From Eustoma russellianum (taxonomy: Eukaryota > Streptophyta > Magnoliopsida > Gentianales > Gentianaceae), in the NCBI GenBank assembly GCA_036186865.1, contig AP025047.1, forward strand, positions 28,441,450-28,505,449: 64,000 nt of DNA. The letters are read 5' to 3'. The stretch's first letter is position 1. Every line of letters begins with the position of its first letter. The notes beneath the pieces are model-generated. The model was not told the origin of the DNA, did not search any database, and saw nothing but the letters and a program-made list of their open reading frames with translations. Shown here one piece after another: positions 36,016 to 49,332 of the stretch. The position numbers and the translations under genes were made by a program.

Positions 36016-37644
36016 TGTTACGCCCGGTTAAATTTGAAAAAGGAAAATCTTAAAAAGATATAAATATTAAATACAGATAATACTTATCCTAAATATTATT
36101 TGGTTAAGATAGAAAAATAAGGAATAGAAACAAACCCTAATCGATTAATCTTAAATAGTATATTCCTTTATCCATTAGGAAACCTAATTATCTATATAAT
36201 ACACAGAAAACCCTAACCCTATCTCACATACACACAAGTCGGCCGCCCCATCTCACCCTACGAACAGCACATTCAGCGAACCCCATAGAGAAGAAAAAGG
36301 GATATTTTCTTTCAACAAACCATATGTTGCGATTAATTGTGTAGTATACACACATACATATAAGTACCATTTTTCTATTCGTTCTGATTTTGCAAAAATT
36401 GTAAGTATATTTTTTGTATAAACTTAAGAATCATGCATATGTATAATTAATTACATAGATAGATGTATATATGTATATGACCATGTGTATGTATATTATA
36501 AAGATGCAAATTTTGTATTTTATATGATAAGGGCCAAAATTATATATGTATAGTACTTGAATAGGCTTCGGCTGAATATATATTGTTTTGGAAATTGTGC
36601 ATCATGCATTTGCAACATTCACCCTCACAAAGGAAATATATTGTTAAGCTAGATTGATCACATACAAACAAGGCGTCTGAGCATATTGACTATTTGAAAA
36701 AGGACGCTCGGACATATTGACCGCCAATTAGGCCGCCTAGGCATATTGGCTATTTTGGTAGAACACATGGGCATATTGACTATTGGGGTGATCAATTCGT
36801 AGGTCTTACGGTATAAGTCACTTGTAAGGAAAGTGATATAGATATTGGATTGAACTTGGTTTTGGATATTTGGAAATTTAGACTTTGTACTGATTTAGAA
36901 TCAGATTTGGATTTTGATTTTGTGCTGATTTGGAATCGGATTTGGATTTGATATTGAAACTTTGGAATTTTGGATCTTGGAATCGAAAATTGGGTTTTGA
37001 ACTTTGCATCGCATCGATTTTGTAACATTGCATCATTGGACCTTAACTAACAACTGATTGGATATTTGAGCGAATGTTTGACTTTGTTGCTTGATTGACT
37101 ATCAAGGGTAATATAGTAATTTATTTGCGAATGAAAAACTCGATATTTTTGTATATTGTTTAATTATGTATTTACACTTGTTTTCATGTGCATGATCCCA
37201 TAGTGGGTACAGACAAGCTACTTAGTGGGCGATGTTTTGTCGCTCATACTATACTTACTTATGTTTCGCAGAGAATTAGGGTTGTGATTCGCTGTTCGTA
37301 GAGGAAGAACCCGAGTGGAGATACCGTTGATCCGTGGATTCGGAGATTAATTTGTGAAGTTTATGTTGAGACTTTTATTGTATGGATCTGAGACTTGTTA
37401 GTTTGAGACTTAGAATTTCAGGCTTAAGTTTACAATTTACTTATTGGATTTTGGATATTTTCTAGATTTATATATTGGCGATTGATGATTATTTTAAAGG
37501 TTTAAATTTTATGACATCGGCTGACAACAGTCTACATAACTTTGATGACATGTATATGATTTGGTTTCTACGCCTTGTATTTCTCTTAGTAGAATACGAC
37601 GGGTGAACCGTTTCGAGTACTAGGGTTCGGGACGGGGTGCTACA
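36016..37644 (+). mobile_element. 5' LTR of a second chromovirus-type Gypsy element
   Basis: 1629 bp, beginning TGTTACGCCCGG and ending GACGGGGTGCTACA, followed by GA and a perfect initiator-Met primer site. The right end resembles the other Gypsy LTRs here (TAGTAGAATACGACGGGTG). No matching 3' LTR in + orientation was found, so the element is truncated. Confidence 0.85.
36670..36786 (+). repeat. four degenerate ~29-bp repeats in LTR
   Basis: Four units share GCATATTGACTATT-like cores (…GAGCATATTGAC, GGACATATTGAC, GGCATATTGGC, GGGCATATTGAC). Confidence 0.6.
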
Positions 37645-37646
37645 GA

Positions 37647-37658
37647 TGGTATCAGAGC
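37647..37658 (+). other. primer binding site (tRNA-iMet)
   Basis: TGGTATCAGAGC, a perfect complement to the plant initiator tRNA-Met 3' end, two bases after the LTR. Confidence 0.9.
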
Positions 37659-37965
37659 ATGCTCTAGGTCCACGGTGGAAACTTAGACTTAAGCTATGAT
37701 CTTAGATTTAAGTGACGATTGTAGACATAAGTGATGATTATATACTAAGCATTGATCTTAGAAATAAAAAATGACATTAGACTTAAGTGATGATCGGTTG
37801 AGGGGTATGCATACCTAGGAAAATATTGGTACTATGCGATTTCGATTATCTGCATTATTTAAGTTTTGATCATGACCCTTTTGCATGTCCCCTTGACATG
37901 GTCATAGTAACCCTTAATTGTACGATATATTATTAAATAAAATAATTTGCAATGTTTACAGCAAT

Positions 37966-38114
37966 ATGCCTCCATGAAGAGATCATAAGGGTTGGAAACG
38001 GTAATCAGAGTCAGAACCAGAGTGCCCTATCGTAGGCGCTGTTGGACGCAATGATTCAGATCGGTGAAGCGGTGAATCGTGCTGCACCATAGTAGCAGTA
38101 TGGGACGAGATATT
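37966..38114 (+). pseudogene. gag: gag start of second chromovirus, broken
   Basis: The ATG at 37966 is followed by codons for MPP then TGA where relatives have Arg, and TAG codons at sites usually coding Gln, so C-to-T decay is visible. The frame includes an ALLDAMIQIGEAV-like segment. It is interrupted at 38115 by a solo LTR and continues at 41753. Confidence 0.75.
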
Positions 38115-40059
38115 TGTTGTACCCAACAGAAAATCATATTGTACTTGAGAATTGTACAAGTGAATTAATGAAAAGTTGCATCCTTCAAGTACATTTTACT
38201 AAGTTTTATTACCACTTCTTTTATTAAATTTTGTTAAAGCAAATATAATATAATTATTCAAGCATGAGTTATGGACCATGTGAAATGGCCAATTCACCCC
38301 CAAGACCCTAAGAGATTTTGGCCACAAGGCCTTAAAGGGCCTTAGAAGGTTTTTCAAATTATAAGATGGCTAATCTTAAGGGCCTTCTTGAAACCAAGCC
38401 CAAAAGCAAATAAAGATTACAAGTAGTGGGGTAATTATACCAACATGAAATAAGAAAATATGTGAAATAATAGAAATTCCTTCCCAACCGTCCATAGAAT
38501 TCGGCCAATATGAGGGGTTTCTAGAACCCTCTCTAATTTTCTAAGATTCCATTTAATTATTAAATTCAAGAATAAAATAACCATGCATGCAAGCATGGGA
38601 GACCAAAAGCGGGTCAAATTCCACTGCCCTAAGATTCTTCCCCACCTTTCATGCACTCTTGTTCCCCCTCCCTTGACCAAGCATGCATCGGCCACCCCCT
38701 CACCGACAATGGAGTCTTCTTCTTCTATTTAGTTAGTAGTTTCATCTCCATCTTCAAGCTCCACATCTTCAAGAATTGTACAAGCAAGACAATAGTGCCT
38801 TGAACACTTAGATTATTGCTTCACCTTCATCACTCCATACGGATTAGTGGAGCTAGAATTGCCAAGATCATCTTCATCTTCAAGCCTCAAGAATCCTCTA
38901 GGTAAGTTGCATGTCAAGCTACTTAGTTGAATTTCATAATTCATAAAATGAAGCTCACATTGCTACTCTTATGCTTGCCCAAAACCGTGACCCCACATGG
39001 TCACTAGGTTCAAACTTTTCAAGCTCCTAAGTGGTGGTAGCTTCTTGGTGGTTTGAACTCCATTCAAGCCTCATCTTGGTAAGCTAATCTAGCCTTAATT
39101 TAGCTCTATTCTTCACTTAAGATAATAGCTAACATTCATTCTCTTTCTTCCTGCAAAACCGTGGGGTGTGATTGAAGTTGGAGGGAGACTTCACTTCATT
39201 TCATCCAAGATTCAAGCTAGAGGAAGGTTCCTAGCTTAAAAGAGGCAAGTATACTCTAGACCATCTTGACTTATTTGTGAAGTGTATGCTTGAATGACTA
39301 GTTAAATTTAGGATATGAATCTTAGTTGGTGATACTAAGTTTAAAGTGTGAGATCTTAGTAGTCCCTTCAAGAAAGTGACTTGCATGTATGAGATTCTTC
39401 CAAAGATGAAGTCTTTGCCTACACTAAATATGATTTAAGGCTGTTTTAAGAGGGTTCATGGATTAGTAAGGTGATTCTTGGCAAGAATTGATTTTATGTG
39501 TAGCATGCAAAGCATGGATGTGGCGTGTGTGCTAGTTGTGCATTTGGCAAGGTTGTTTTAACATGATTGAATGAATTAGTATATCAAAGTGTTGCATTCC
39601 TAGACAAACATAGTAGGATATGTATTTCTCCTCATGCAATGGTACGGCTAAGGGGGGGACTAGAAGGGAGGAACATTGATCTTAGTAAAGGAGTTATCTT
39701 GTGAATCCAAAGATGTATGAAATTGCATGCTTGAATGACTTACTACATGGATGTATTTGTGCTCAATTTGAAATGTGACATGAGTCATTTTTGGTACAAG
39801 AAACGGACTGTATATGAAGGTTGGGTGATACATGAATTGATTGTACCAAGAGCTGACTCAATAAAGTGCAAGTGAGCAAAAATGATGAGTGCTATGAACA
39901 AGTTGCAATCTGTTTGGAGTGATTCATGTGTGACTTAATAAAAGCTATGAAACCTGGAATATTCATGTTAAAGATATGAATTTAGTGGCTAGTAAGTTAT
40001 TTTATAAGATTAAGGCTAGTTGGTGAACACTTGACATGAAAAAGTGGTAAGAGACAAAA

Positions 40060-40440
40060 TTACTGGAGCTGGGCAGAATTATGTAACGTGTTGTATGGCC
40101 TGAAAATGGATCTTAGAAGTGTCCAAATGAGCTGATTTTTGGCATGATGTTAGCACCATGTGTGTAGTAAATGTGAGAGTTGGAATTTTGGTAAAAAGAA
40201 GTTGTGGTTTATCCTTAATATAATATTTGGTAAAACTGGTCAAGCAGAAATTACTGGAATTAGACAGATTTAAGTGACGTGTTTTATGACCCAAAAATGG
40301 ACTTTAGAAACGTGAAAATGAGCTGAGTTTTGGTAGGATGCTAGCCTTATGTGTTTACTAAGTCTGCGAGTTAGAATTCTGGAAGAAGGACTTACGATTT
40401 AGTCACAATAAAAATTTTAGTAAAACTGGTCACTTCAAAA
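40060..40440 (+). repeat. two diverged ~190-bp direct repeats in solo LTR
   Basis: A block beginning ATTACTGGAGCTGGGCAG (about 40060) recurs at about 40250 as ATTACTGGAATTAGACAG. Both copies have CCTGAAAATGGA/CCCAAAAATGGA, ATGAGCTGA and GTAAAACTGGTCA at matching places. Confidence 0.7.
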
Positions 40441-41235
40441 TCAGCCTGTAACCAGTTTTGGGAAAGTGAGTAAATGACCCCTTTAAAGTTATTGTATTGC
40501 TCTGGAATTTTTATGGTAATTTCTTAGGACATATATGAGCATGTCCATGTAAATTAATCAAATTAGAATTATTGTTTTAAGGGGTAACTACTGAATTGAA
40601 ATTGGCGCTACCAAACTGGAAAACTGGACAGAATTACGGAATAACTTGGGAGACTTCATTCTTGTGGATTTAGACTTGTATGAACGGTTTAGGCTTATAA
40701 GCATTATTCATTGATGTGTTTACTGTGTTTTCCATGTGTTGATCTGAATTAAATAAGATTTCATGGTCTTGGAAATTAACGAAAGGACGAGTAATGTGCT
40801 GCTGGATTCAGCAGAAACCTGTTTGGTAATTTAACAATTTGAGGGTTTTATATGTCTTGAAACGTTACAAAATTTTTATGGCAAGTAGACAAGACACCAT
40901 TATGCATATGTAAGTCAAGAGATCATGAAAATAGGCCCGAATTGTGAGGTTTGGAGGCCGCGCAAACAGAACGTTAATTCTGGAAATTTTTCCAGCTTAA
41001 AGAATAAGGCCATACTTGTATTTATGTGATGCATTTTGTCACGAATTGCATAGTACACGTCATACATTGCATCATCATCATTTGCATGATTTATGGAACT
41101 GATTTTATGTCAAAGAATGATGAAACAACGTTTTTAAAGAAAAGATTTCAGTTTTGAAAAGAACGCTTTCCATTGGTACCATTTATTTCTGGCCAGCTTA
41201 ACCCGCTCCAGATCCGGGGTTAATTGATCTGATGG

Positions 41236-41375
41236 TTATGACCGTTCAGGCCTGGAGAGAATAGACCTGATTATGACCATTCAGGCCCGGAGAGAATAGA
41301 CCTGATTATGACCATTCAGGCCCGGAAAGAATAGACCTGATTATGACCGTACATGCCCGGAGAGAATAGACCTGA
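41236..41375 (+). repeat. 4 x 35-bp tandem repeat
   Basis: Four units of TTATGACCATTCAGGCCCGG plus AGAGAATAGACCTGA start at 41236, 41271, 41306 and 41341, with one to three differences each, inside the solo LTR. Confidence 0.9.
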
Positions 41376-41752
41376 TGAACCTGCAGGGAACAGGGTTGAG
41401 TGGATCGATCACGAGCCTAGGGTTCCCTATCCATAGAAGTACGAGAGGAGGACGGCTTAAGGATATGATGGTTATGTTTGATGGACTTATGATGAACTTA
41501 TGTTGGGAACTTTGAATTCGGACTTCCTTTATTTCGCGAACATGATTGTAAACCTTATGACGGATGTTTAGACTGTTTTATTTAAAAGTTTTTATTCTGC
41601 TTTAGTTTTCGCTTACGTGTTGATGTGTAAGAAGGAAACTCTATATACTATGTCATGGACTACGACTTGTTATGAATCGACGCCTGGTACTCTCTGTAGT
41701 GAAGTACGACGGACGCACTGTATCCGGCTAGGACGGGGTGCGAGGCGTTACA

Positions 41753-41935
41753 ATATTACCATGGAGAAATGAAGCATGCGCAGGTCCCTACTTTTGACGG
41801 AGTGATGACGCTAATAAATGGATAAGCGAAGTGGAGAATAACTTTATGTTACTGCAGGTGCCAGACGAAATGAAGACGATGGTGATCCAGCCTTTTCTGA
41901 TTGGCGAAGCTGATAACCGGTGGACTAAGCACACA
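41753..41935 (+). pseudogene. gag: gag continuation of second chromovirus
   Basis: The frame resumes after the solo LTR with HGEMKHAQVPTFDG, a conserved segment near the start of the chromovirus capsid, then VPDEMKTMVIQPFLIGEA. It ends abruptly near 41935; no nucleocapsid or pol follows. Confidence 0.72.
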
Positions 41936-42245
41936 CAAGTGTTCATATATATAATATGCAAGGACGCTTTTATATTCATAAGAAGAAAGTTTCTTGAACA
42001 TAATGCATGCATGATCCATGTTTGTAGGTGAACATATATGATATATTTTTGAATATACATGAAGAAAAAAGAAGAATACTTGCCTTTTTCTTTGATCTTA
42101 GACTTAAAATTTGAAAATTTCTTCCCTCTTTCCCTTTGGTACCTCACGGCCTTTGAAGTCCTTGAATATTTCTACTTTTTCAACTTAGGAAATTTCTTCT
42201 TCCTCTTCTTTGAAACTCACGGCCTTACATTTCCTACACTTTGGA
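41936..42245. other. no feature identified
   Basis: About 310 bp of AT- and CT-rich sequence between the truncated gag and the minus-strand LTR fragment. It includes a loosely repeated CTCACGGCCTT-containing segment (42145-42165; 42210-42230). Confidence 0.4.
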
Positions 42246-42830
42246 TGTAGCATCCCGCCCGGGACTAAGTTCTCATCGTGGTGCACCTGCTGTACTTTGC
42301 TACGAGAAGTACAAGGTGTCGATAACATTTATATGCACATCGTCATAAACATGTATCAAATAGCGGAAGCATCATAAAATAGACATACATAAGCGACATG
42401 CATACATCATAAACTATCTCTGAATACAATGTCGTCAATACATCAAAGATATAAGTACATGTATGAAATAACAAAATACAAAAGCTGGATCAGCTGGGCC
42501 CACTAGACTGCTCACGAATAACCTACTCTCTCGGCTCGTCGTCTATGTAGTCCAAGTCCTGATCCTGAGGCTCTGGAAGATGGTAAAAATGTAGAGTCAG
42601 TGATAACAAATCGATCATCAAGTATTTCCGCCTAGGTTCGTCATGTGCATCATGTATGTGAGACGAGGTGATAAATAAATACAGTGACGTAAGAAACATA
42701 ACACATCTCCATTTGCAATAAGAAACTGACAAGTAAATTAAATAACATATGCAATTAAGTAAGTAGATAAGTACGTAAGGAAATAAATCTTAACTTTCGT
42801 TTGTTATCATCTGAGAACTTAAGTGATACG
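42246..42830 (-). mobile_element. LTR fragment of a Gypsy element, minus strand
   Basis: The left edge TGTAGCATCCCGCCCGGGAC, read on the minus strand, ends GGGCGGGATGCTACA, the usual 3' end of chromovirus LTRs. It is preceded by a TACTTCTCGTAGCAAAGTACAGC segment like those near the other LTR ends. No primer site follows, so it is solo or truncated. The right limit is uncertain. Confidence 0.55.
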
Positions 42831-43978
42831 TGCAAGAATGAACCTTTCTTTAACTCTAAAGCTTTTCCTCCAAATATGGTTTAGACACAATGAAGATAGT
42901 TTCACCTTGCTTTCAAATAAGTTGAAGAAAACCTTTTCAACAGAAGTCCTCCAATGAGTTTCACATAACCCAAGCAAGATACCTCCTTCTTGGATGTTTC
43001 CCTCCCTAGAATTGGACAACTCGCATAAGGATGTTCAAGCCTTGAAAGATTCTAGCCTTGATTTTAATATGAACCAAGAAAACACACGAGAATTACTCTT
43101 GAAGAAGAAGAAATTTTATTGAAGGTGTGAGATTACAAGGCTTCTCTTGTGTGCCTCTTATAGGCAAAAGTATCACAAGACAACAAACTACCTTACAAAT
43201 TGAAATGATGATCAAAAAGACTACATACTTCTAAAAACTATTCATGTAGGCTTCATGAGAACTAGTCTTGCAAGTCTTGAATGATGATCGAAAAGACTAT
43301 ACACTTTCAAATACTATTCATGTATGCTCCATAAAAACTAGTCTTGCAAGTCTTGAATGATGATTTTCAAAGTAGGTCCCTCAAGTACTATTCATGGCAG
43401 ACTTTAAGGATTTGTCTTCAACTTGAAATCTTTCCTGGTTTGTGACTGGTTTTTGGACACCTTTCAATTCAAACTAGGCCTTGCTTTCTTTTAGAGAATT
43501 GTAGCCCATCGAGTGTAGAAAATAATCATATAAAGTTACTTGCATTTGGCCCAACCATTGAAGAGATACATCCAAATTACTTAAGGTAGGTCACAGAATT
43601 CGATAGAAATGGTACCTCAATTTGCATGCTGTTTTTCGCTATCAAGATGACCGATTTAGGAAAAGTACGAAACATAAAAGTTGTAGATCTGTCTTAGATC
43701 TTGCAACTCCTAATTTGGCCTTGTGGTTGGAGAGATACGTCAGTTATACCAAAACTAGTCCTGCAGAAACTTACAATCCGAGATGGGCCTACACTAATAC
43801 AACATAAACATTTAAAAAGCAAATAAAGAACACAATCTAACTTAATGATATTTACAATGGTTCTAAAAAATCTTATAAATCATGTTATAGGTTCAATAAA
43901 GTGAACCCAGTGTATAAATTCCTTTAGTTCATCATGCACATGTTTAAATAGGAAGGCCCCTACTTCATGCATAGTTTC
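42831..43978 (-). other. non-coding, probably 3' region/LTR remains of the adjacent minus-strand Gypsy element
   Basis: No coding motif. A 76-bp unit is tandemly repeated (43205-43280 and 43281-43356, then a few bases of a third) with GATGATC(A/G)AAAAGACTA and ACTAGTCTTGCAAGTCTTGAA. It lies downstream of the minus-strand pol, so 3' UTR or LTR is the likely origin, but no clear LTR boundary was found. Confidence 0.4.
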
Positions 43979-46900
43979 TTATTTTTTACTTCTTGTTAAG
44001 GGTCTTTGATCTTGCATTTTTGTAACATTATGTGCATTCTCATTATCTTGACATGGATGAGGGTTATGGACCTCATCATTCCCCCCTTCTTCAAAATAAT
44101 TCGACCTCGAATCTAAATCATCATTAAAAGGGGTAAGATCAGCAACGTCAAAAGTATGAAAAATTGAACCATACTTACTCTCAGGAAGGTCAAGAATGTA
44201 AGCATTATCTCCAACCTTTTGAAGTACTTTGAAAGGGTCATCTCCTCTTAGCATGAGTTTAGATTTCCTTTCTCTAGAAAACCTTTCTTTCCTTAAATGC
44301 AGCCAAACAAGATCACCTGGTTCAAACAGAACTTACTTGCGTCCTTTGTTAGCTTGTTTGCATACTGTTTCTTTTTCTTTTCAAGTTGTAGCTTAACCTT
44401 AGCATGCAATTTCTTAATCAGTTCAGCCTTATTCTTACCATCAATACTTGTGCGTTCATGAACAAGAATAGGCACAAGATCAAGTGGAGACAAAGGATTG
44501 AAACCATATACAACTTCAAACGGTGAATGTGTGGTGCCACTGTGAACACTTCTATCATAAGCACATTCAATATATGGCAAGCAATCTCCCCAATTCTTAA
44601 GTTCTCCTGAATTATAGCACGCAATAATTGAGACAAACTTCTATTCACAACTTCATTTGACCATCTGTTTGGGGTTTAGCAGTAGTAGAAAATAAGAGTT
44701 TTGTTCCAAGTTTACTCACAACACACGCCAAAAGTGACTTAAGAACTTAGTATCTCTATCACTAACAATGGTTCTAGGCATGCCATGTAGACGTACAACT
44801 TCCTGAAAGAACAAGTTTGCAACGTGAGATGCATCGTCAGCCTTTTTACAAGCTATGAAGTGTGACATTTTAGAAAATCTGTCAACGACACCAAACACAC
44901 TATCACTTCCATTTTTTGATCTAGGTAATCCCAAAACAAGTCCATAGATATATCAATCCAAGGTGACGTAGGGACAGGTAATGGGGTGTACAAACCATGT
45001 TGATGTGATGTAGATTTAGCTTTCTTGCAAGTTATACAACTTCCACAAACATTCTCTACATCAACTCTCATATGAGGCAATAAGAAACGTTACTTTAACA
45101 TCTCTAATGTCTTAAAGATGCCAGAGTGGCCCATTAAACCTGCACCATGTGCTTCTTTGACAAGTATCTCTCTGACAGAACACTTAGGTATGTACAATTT
45201 TCTTTCTTTAAACAAATGTCCATCATGTAAATAATACTTACCAAATGACGAATTGGCACATGCATCAAATATTGACTGAAAGTCAGGATCAAATGTATAC
45301 ACTCCTTGATGCACTTAAATCCAAGCAAATAAGATGACAATGTAGTAATCAAAGAATATCTCCTAGATAATGCATCAGCTACAATGTTATCTTTTCCTTG
45401 CTTATATTTTATCACATAAGGAAATCGTTCAATGAATTCAATCCATTTTGCATGCCTCTTGTTTAACTTTCCTTGGCTTTTAAGGAACTTAAGACCTCCG
45501 TGATCAGTATGAACCACAAATTCCTTATGTTGCAAATAATGTTGTCAAGTCTGCAATGATCTAACCAGTGCATACAACTCTTTGTCAATTGAATAATTGA
45601 ATTGCGCTCCTTTAAGCTTTTCATTAAAATAAGCAATCTTTTGTTTAGACTGAGATAGTACACGCTCTATACCAACACCACTAGCATCTCATTCAATTTT
45701 AAATGTTACATCAAAGCTAGATAGTCTTAGAATAGGTGCAAAAGTTAACCTGCTTTAAGTTCATCAAAGGCTTTCTGTTGTGACTCTCCCCACTGAAATC
45801 CTACGTCTTTTTTAACAATCTCATTCAAAACGTGTGACAATAGTGGAAAAGTCCTTAATAAATCTTCTATATAACTAGCCAACCCATGAAAGCTTCTCAT
45901 CTCTCCAACTGTTGTGGGAATTGGCCATTCTAAAATTGAGTTCACTTTATCTTAGTCCATTTCAATTCCATTTGCACTAACCACAAATCCTAGAAACACA
46001 ACTTTTTCCATACAAAAAGAACATTTCTTTAAATTTGCATATAATTGTTCTTTCTTCAATGCTTCAAAAAACGCTTCTTAGGTGGCCTATGTATTCATGC
46101 AAAGTTTTAGAGTAAATCAAGATATCATCAAAGTACACAACAATAATTTTCCAATGAATACACGTAAGACTTCATTCATTAATCTCATAAGTATTAGATT
46201 AATTAGTTAAGCCAAATGGCATGACTAACCACTCATACAATCCAAACTTAGTCTTAAATGCAGTTTTCCATTCATCACCTTCTCTAATGCGTACTTGAAA
46301 GTAACCGCTTTTAAGATCAATCTTGGTAAAATACTTAGCACCGTGAAATTCATCAAACATATCATCAAGTCTAGGAATAGGGTACCTGTATTTTACAATT
46401 GTCTTGTCGATGGCTCTAAAATCAGTACACATCCTCCATGTAGCGTCTTTCTTTGGTACAACAATCACAGAAACAGCACAAGGACTTATGCTCTCCCTCA
46501 CCTTTCCTTTGGCCAAGAGTTCTTCTACTTGGCGTTTGAATTTCCTTTGTTTCAGCAGGGTTTGCTCTGTAGACTGGCCTATTAGGCAGGATAGCACCAG
46601 GTATGAAGTCTATTTGGTGCTCAATTCCTCTTAAAGTGGCAAACCAGAAGTTTCTTCTTCAGGAAACAACCCTGAAAATTCATCAAGCAAAGATACAACT
46701 CCACTGGGCAAAGCGGAGGGTAAGTCACTCATAGAAAACAGAGACTGCTTAAACATCAAATATAGACAGTTTTCTTTGAGCTTATGGCATGTGACACTTC
46801 ACTTGGTTTTGGCAAAGAAAAGCAAATTTCTTTTGAGATTTTCCTTCATCAATGTTTACTATCTCTTTGCCTTTAGACTCGTTTTTCTTTCTTTCACTCT

Positions 46901-47124
46901 ATATTACACTCTAGAAATTTCTTTTCTGCCTCTTTCTCCTTAGGATCATTCATGCTCTTACACATTCTCTTTTGATCTTCAAATAACTTGTGTGGGGGTA
47001 ATGCATGTAGCTTAAAACAACTTATTGTTAAACCTGAATGAATACTTATTCAAGTATCCATCATAAGTAACTTTCTTAACAAATTGCTACGGTCTACCTA
47101 AAAGGATATGACTTTAGGGGCCAC
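43979..47124 (-). pseudogene. pol: decayed pol of a third Gypsy element
   Basis: Fragments in several frames follow Ty3/Gypsy order on the minus strand. RT N-terminal half is at 46199-46597 (PKKDATWRMCTDFRAI; WLVMPFGLTN), the catalytic YFDD near 46120, RNase H/connection at 45134-45945, integrase zinc region at 45000-45300 and integrase core at 44716-44934 (VSDRDTKFLSHFW). A C-terminal segment at 43979-44254 ends with a FHTFDVADLTPF motif. No classical chromodomain was seen. The sequence resembles CRM/Galadriel/Reina-type chromoviruses, not the Tekay-like one at the left. Many stops and frameshifts; a deletion follows FGLTN. Upstream (46720-47124) are weak remnants of the gag-pro side. The 5' end abuts the NLR pseudogene at about 47125. 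Confidence 0.85.
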
Positions 47125-49332
47125 ACGCTAGTTAGAACAATAAAAGTTTCTAGATTCCACAAGTTACAAATAGATTCTTCTATAAAATTTCCCATGCCAA
47201 TTCCGCAATGCCAAATATCTTAGATAAACTAGACGATTAGGGATTTTGGATCCAGTGTCCACTTCTAAATGCAAGACTTGGACAAGCTTCAACTTTTCCA
47301 TGAAAAATTTCCTAACGTCTTTTTGGTGCCACAAGAGTAATGAATGAATAGCTTCAAGAGTGGTTGGTTCGACATCATCAAATGATCTTCTAATGGAAAT
47401 TCGAAAACAAGCTACGTATTGTGGAGTTTGAGGAATCAAATGCATTCATATCCATCTCTCAGGCAAAGAAAGTTGTCCTCTTCCGCTTGCTTTCGACAGA
47501 AATCTCCTATTAGATCATGAAGACGGCATGTTCTAATCTTACCCCCAAAAGTACTATCAACAGCAGTAACAAGGTTTCTGTCAACTAAATCCTCCAATAA
47601 TCTTTTGCCATAATTCTTAAGCTCTTTGTCGTTGATTTATCCCTCAAACAATCTCCTATTAGATCAATTTCTTACGATCACCTTTCCAAGCTCAGAAACA
47701 TACGCGAGACAATCATTTTTACCAAACACCTTCATATGCAATAACTTAAAACTTTCATCATCAAAGAGTGGCCGTAGGGTATGACAGCTACTTCTAACAT
47801 ACACGGCAACTTTAAGTTCTCTGGTCGTGAAAATAACTCTGCTTCTGTTTTGTCGTATGAAAATGAACTTTTTACTACAATGAGGTACTTTTGGCCACTA
47901 AGACACCTCCAAACATGGTGAGCTATTCATCATCCGTCATTGTATCAAATTCATCCTTTGTGCAATTGTTAATGCCAGATAAAATTTCAACGAAAAAATT
48001 CTTTTTATGAAGAACTTGAGAAACACTACCCCGAGCACTTTGTGAAAATGGTGTCTAAATTTATCGGAATTACATACTGCCTTGGCCAATGTGCTCTTTC
48101 CCAACCCACCCATGCCAATAATGGAAATGATACCAGTGATTCATGCCCCCGTGTAAGTTCATCCATAATTTTGCTTGTTTCTTCCTTCAGAATGATTCCT
48201 CCTTCTTCACAATTCAATGGAAACCGTGCCACTTTCTATGGTTGCACTAGTGGACTGCAACGAGGTAGAAAGGATGGCTGGTATCGTGTATCCCTGCAGT
48301 TTCCCGCCTCCTCAAGCTTTCTTTTTGCACACACCCATCTCAAGCTTTCCCTTCACATCATGAATTTGATCTAGAATAACAGAGAGGCTTGCCATATTGT
48401 ACCATATTGGATGAATGGGGACGGAACACGAGTTGACTACATGCTCAGTTCGGTATGCGAGGTTAATTAGTTGTGCCCAGGTTTCTTCGAATTCCATTTG
48501 CTCTTTTTGAAGCTCAAAAGTACCAATGACCAAGGGACTCAAGGAGACCAATTCCTCCGCAATTTTTACGATAGAATTCTTCGCAGAAGGAATGAAACTT
48601 GTGTCACTATATATCTTCTCCTTCAACCTTTCGAGGTTTTGCAAGAGCAAGTAATAAAATCCTAGACCATTAGTCCTAGGGAAAGTTGAATCTGGGACTT
48701 TACCATATAGTTGTTCAAACCTTGTCCTTTGTTTCTTTAAGCTCTTCAGCGAAATCATTTAAAAGCATCTTGTCCTTTATGATAAGATGAGGAGACAGAA
48801 TGAGATACGTACATTTGCTGAAAAGAAGATCAATTTGATGGCTTATGAGAGCTAATTGTTCATCCTGGTTACAGGCCTCCAGGAGGACTAGACTGAAAAG
48901 ACAGGAGAAATATGAGCCCCTCCCGAACAATTCGCAAATCGTCCTTAGATGCAGTCGCCAGTCCATCAAGGTGAAGATTAACTAATCCCACAACAACTTG
49001 TTCATAAAGAAAAGGGTCATCAGAGGGCTGCAACTTAATCGCCTTCAGGGCAACAAAGTAGACAGCTATGGCATCATTGCCGCAAGGCTTGATGACATTC
49101 TGATGCATATCAAATAACATTTGATGTATTTTGGATTCAAATGTAACATGTTCGTTCTCTACATTTACCCAAACAGAAAGAAGAGGGATGCTACCATCAT
49201 TTGCAAAAGTCTGAAAACAGTGGTTAAGGCTCTCAACTCCCTTGCAGTCTACCCCTTCATGAGCAGTCATGAATAGAAAAGAAACTCTTCGATATGACTA
49301 ACCTCGCCTTGAGGGTATCGTTTTGCTTCTTC
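47125..49332 (-). pseudogene. R1-type NLR pseudogene, middle/C-terminal part
   Basis: This copy is closely similar at the DNA level (over 90% by eye) to the intact NLR and covers roughly residues 205-1010. It has numerous single-base frameshifts. A 36-bp deletion near 47876 (equivalent of 17218-17253) removes the kinase-2 DDIWD region and is bordered by ACT microhomology. A larger gap near 47640-47680 removes about 270 bp including GLPL and RNBS-D. It lacks the last LRRs, ending at the Gypsy remnant. The P-loop segment is also frameshifted. Its N-terminal part lies at 54957-55520, beyond the inserted Copia element. It cannot make a receptor. Confidence 0.92.

Larger units (their letters stand above)
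38115..41752 (+). mobile_element. nested 3.6-kb solo LTR with ATATT target duplication
   Basis: It begins TGTTGTACCC and ends GAGGCGTTACA and is flanked by ATATT at 38110-38114 and 41753-41757. Gag similarity of the host element stops at its left edge and resumes at its right edge. The right end (GTGAAGTACGACGGACGCACTG ... GGACGGGGTGC) resembles chromovirus LTR ends, giving + orientation. 3638 bp with no internal region, so a solo LTR. Confidence 0.85.

Noticed and set aside
44293..46597. A possible endogenous pararetrovirus because of RT and RNase H on the minus strand
   Set aside because: An integrase core and zinc region are present in Gypsy order, and no movement or coat protein motif is seen.
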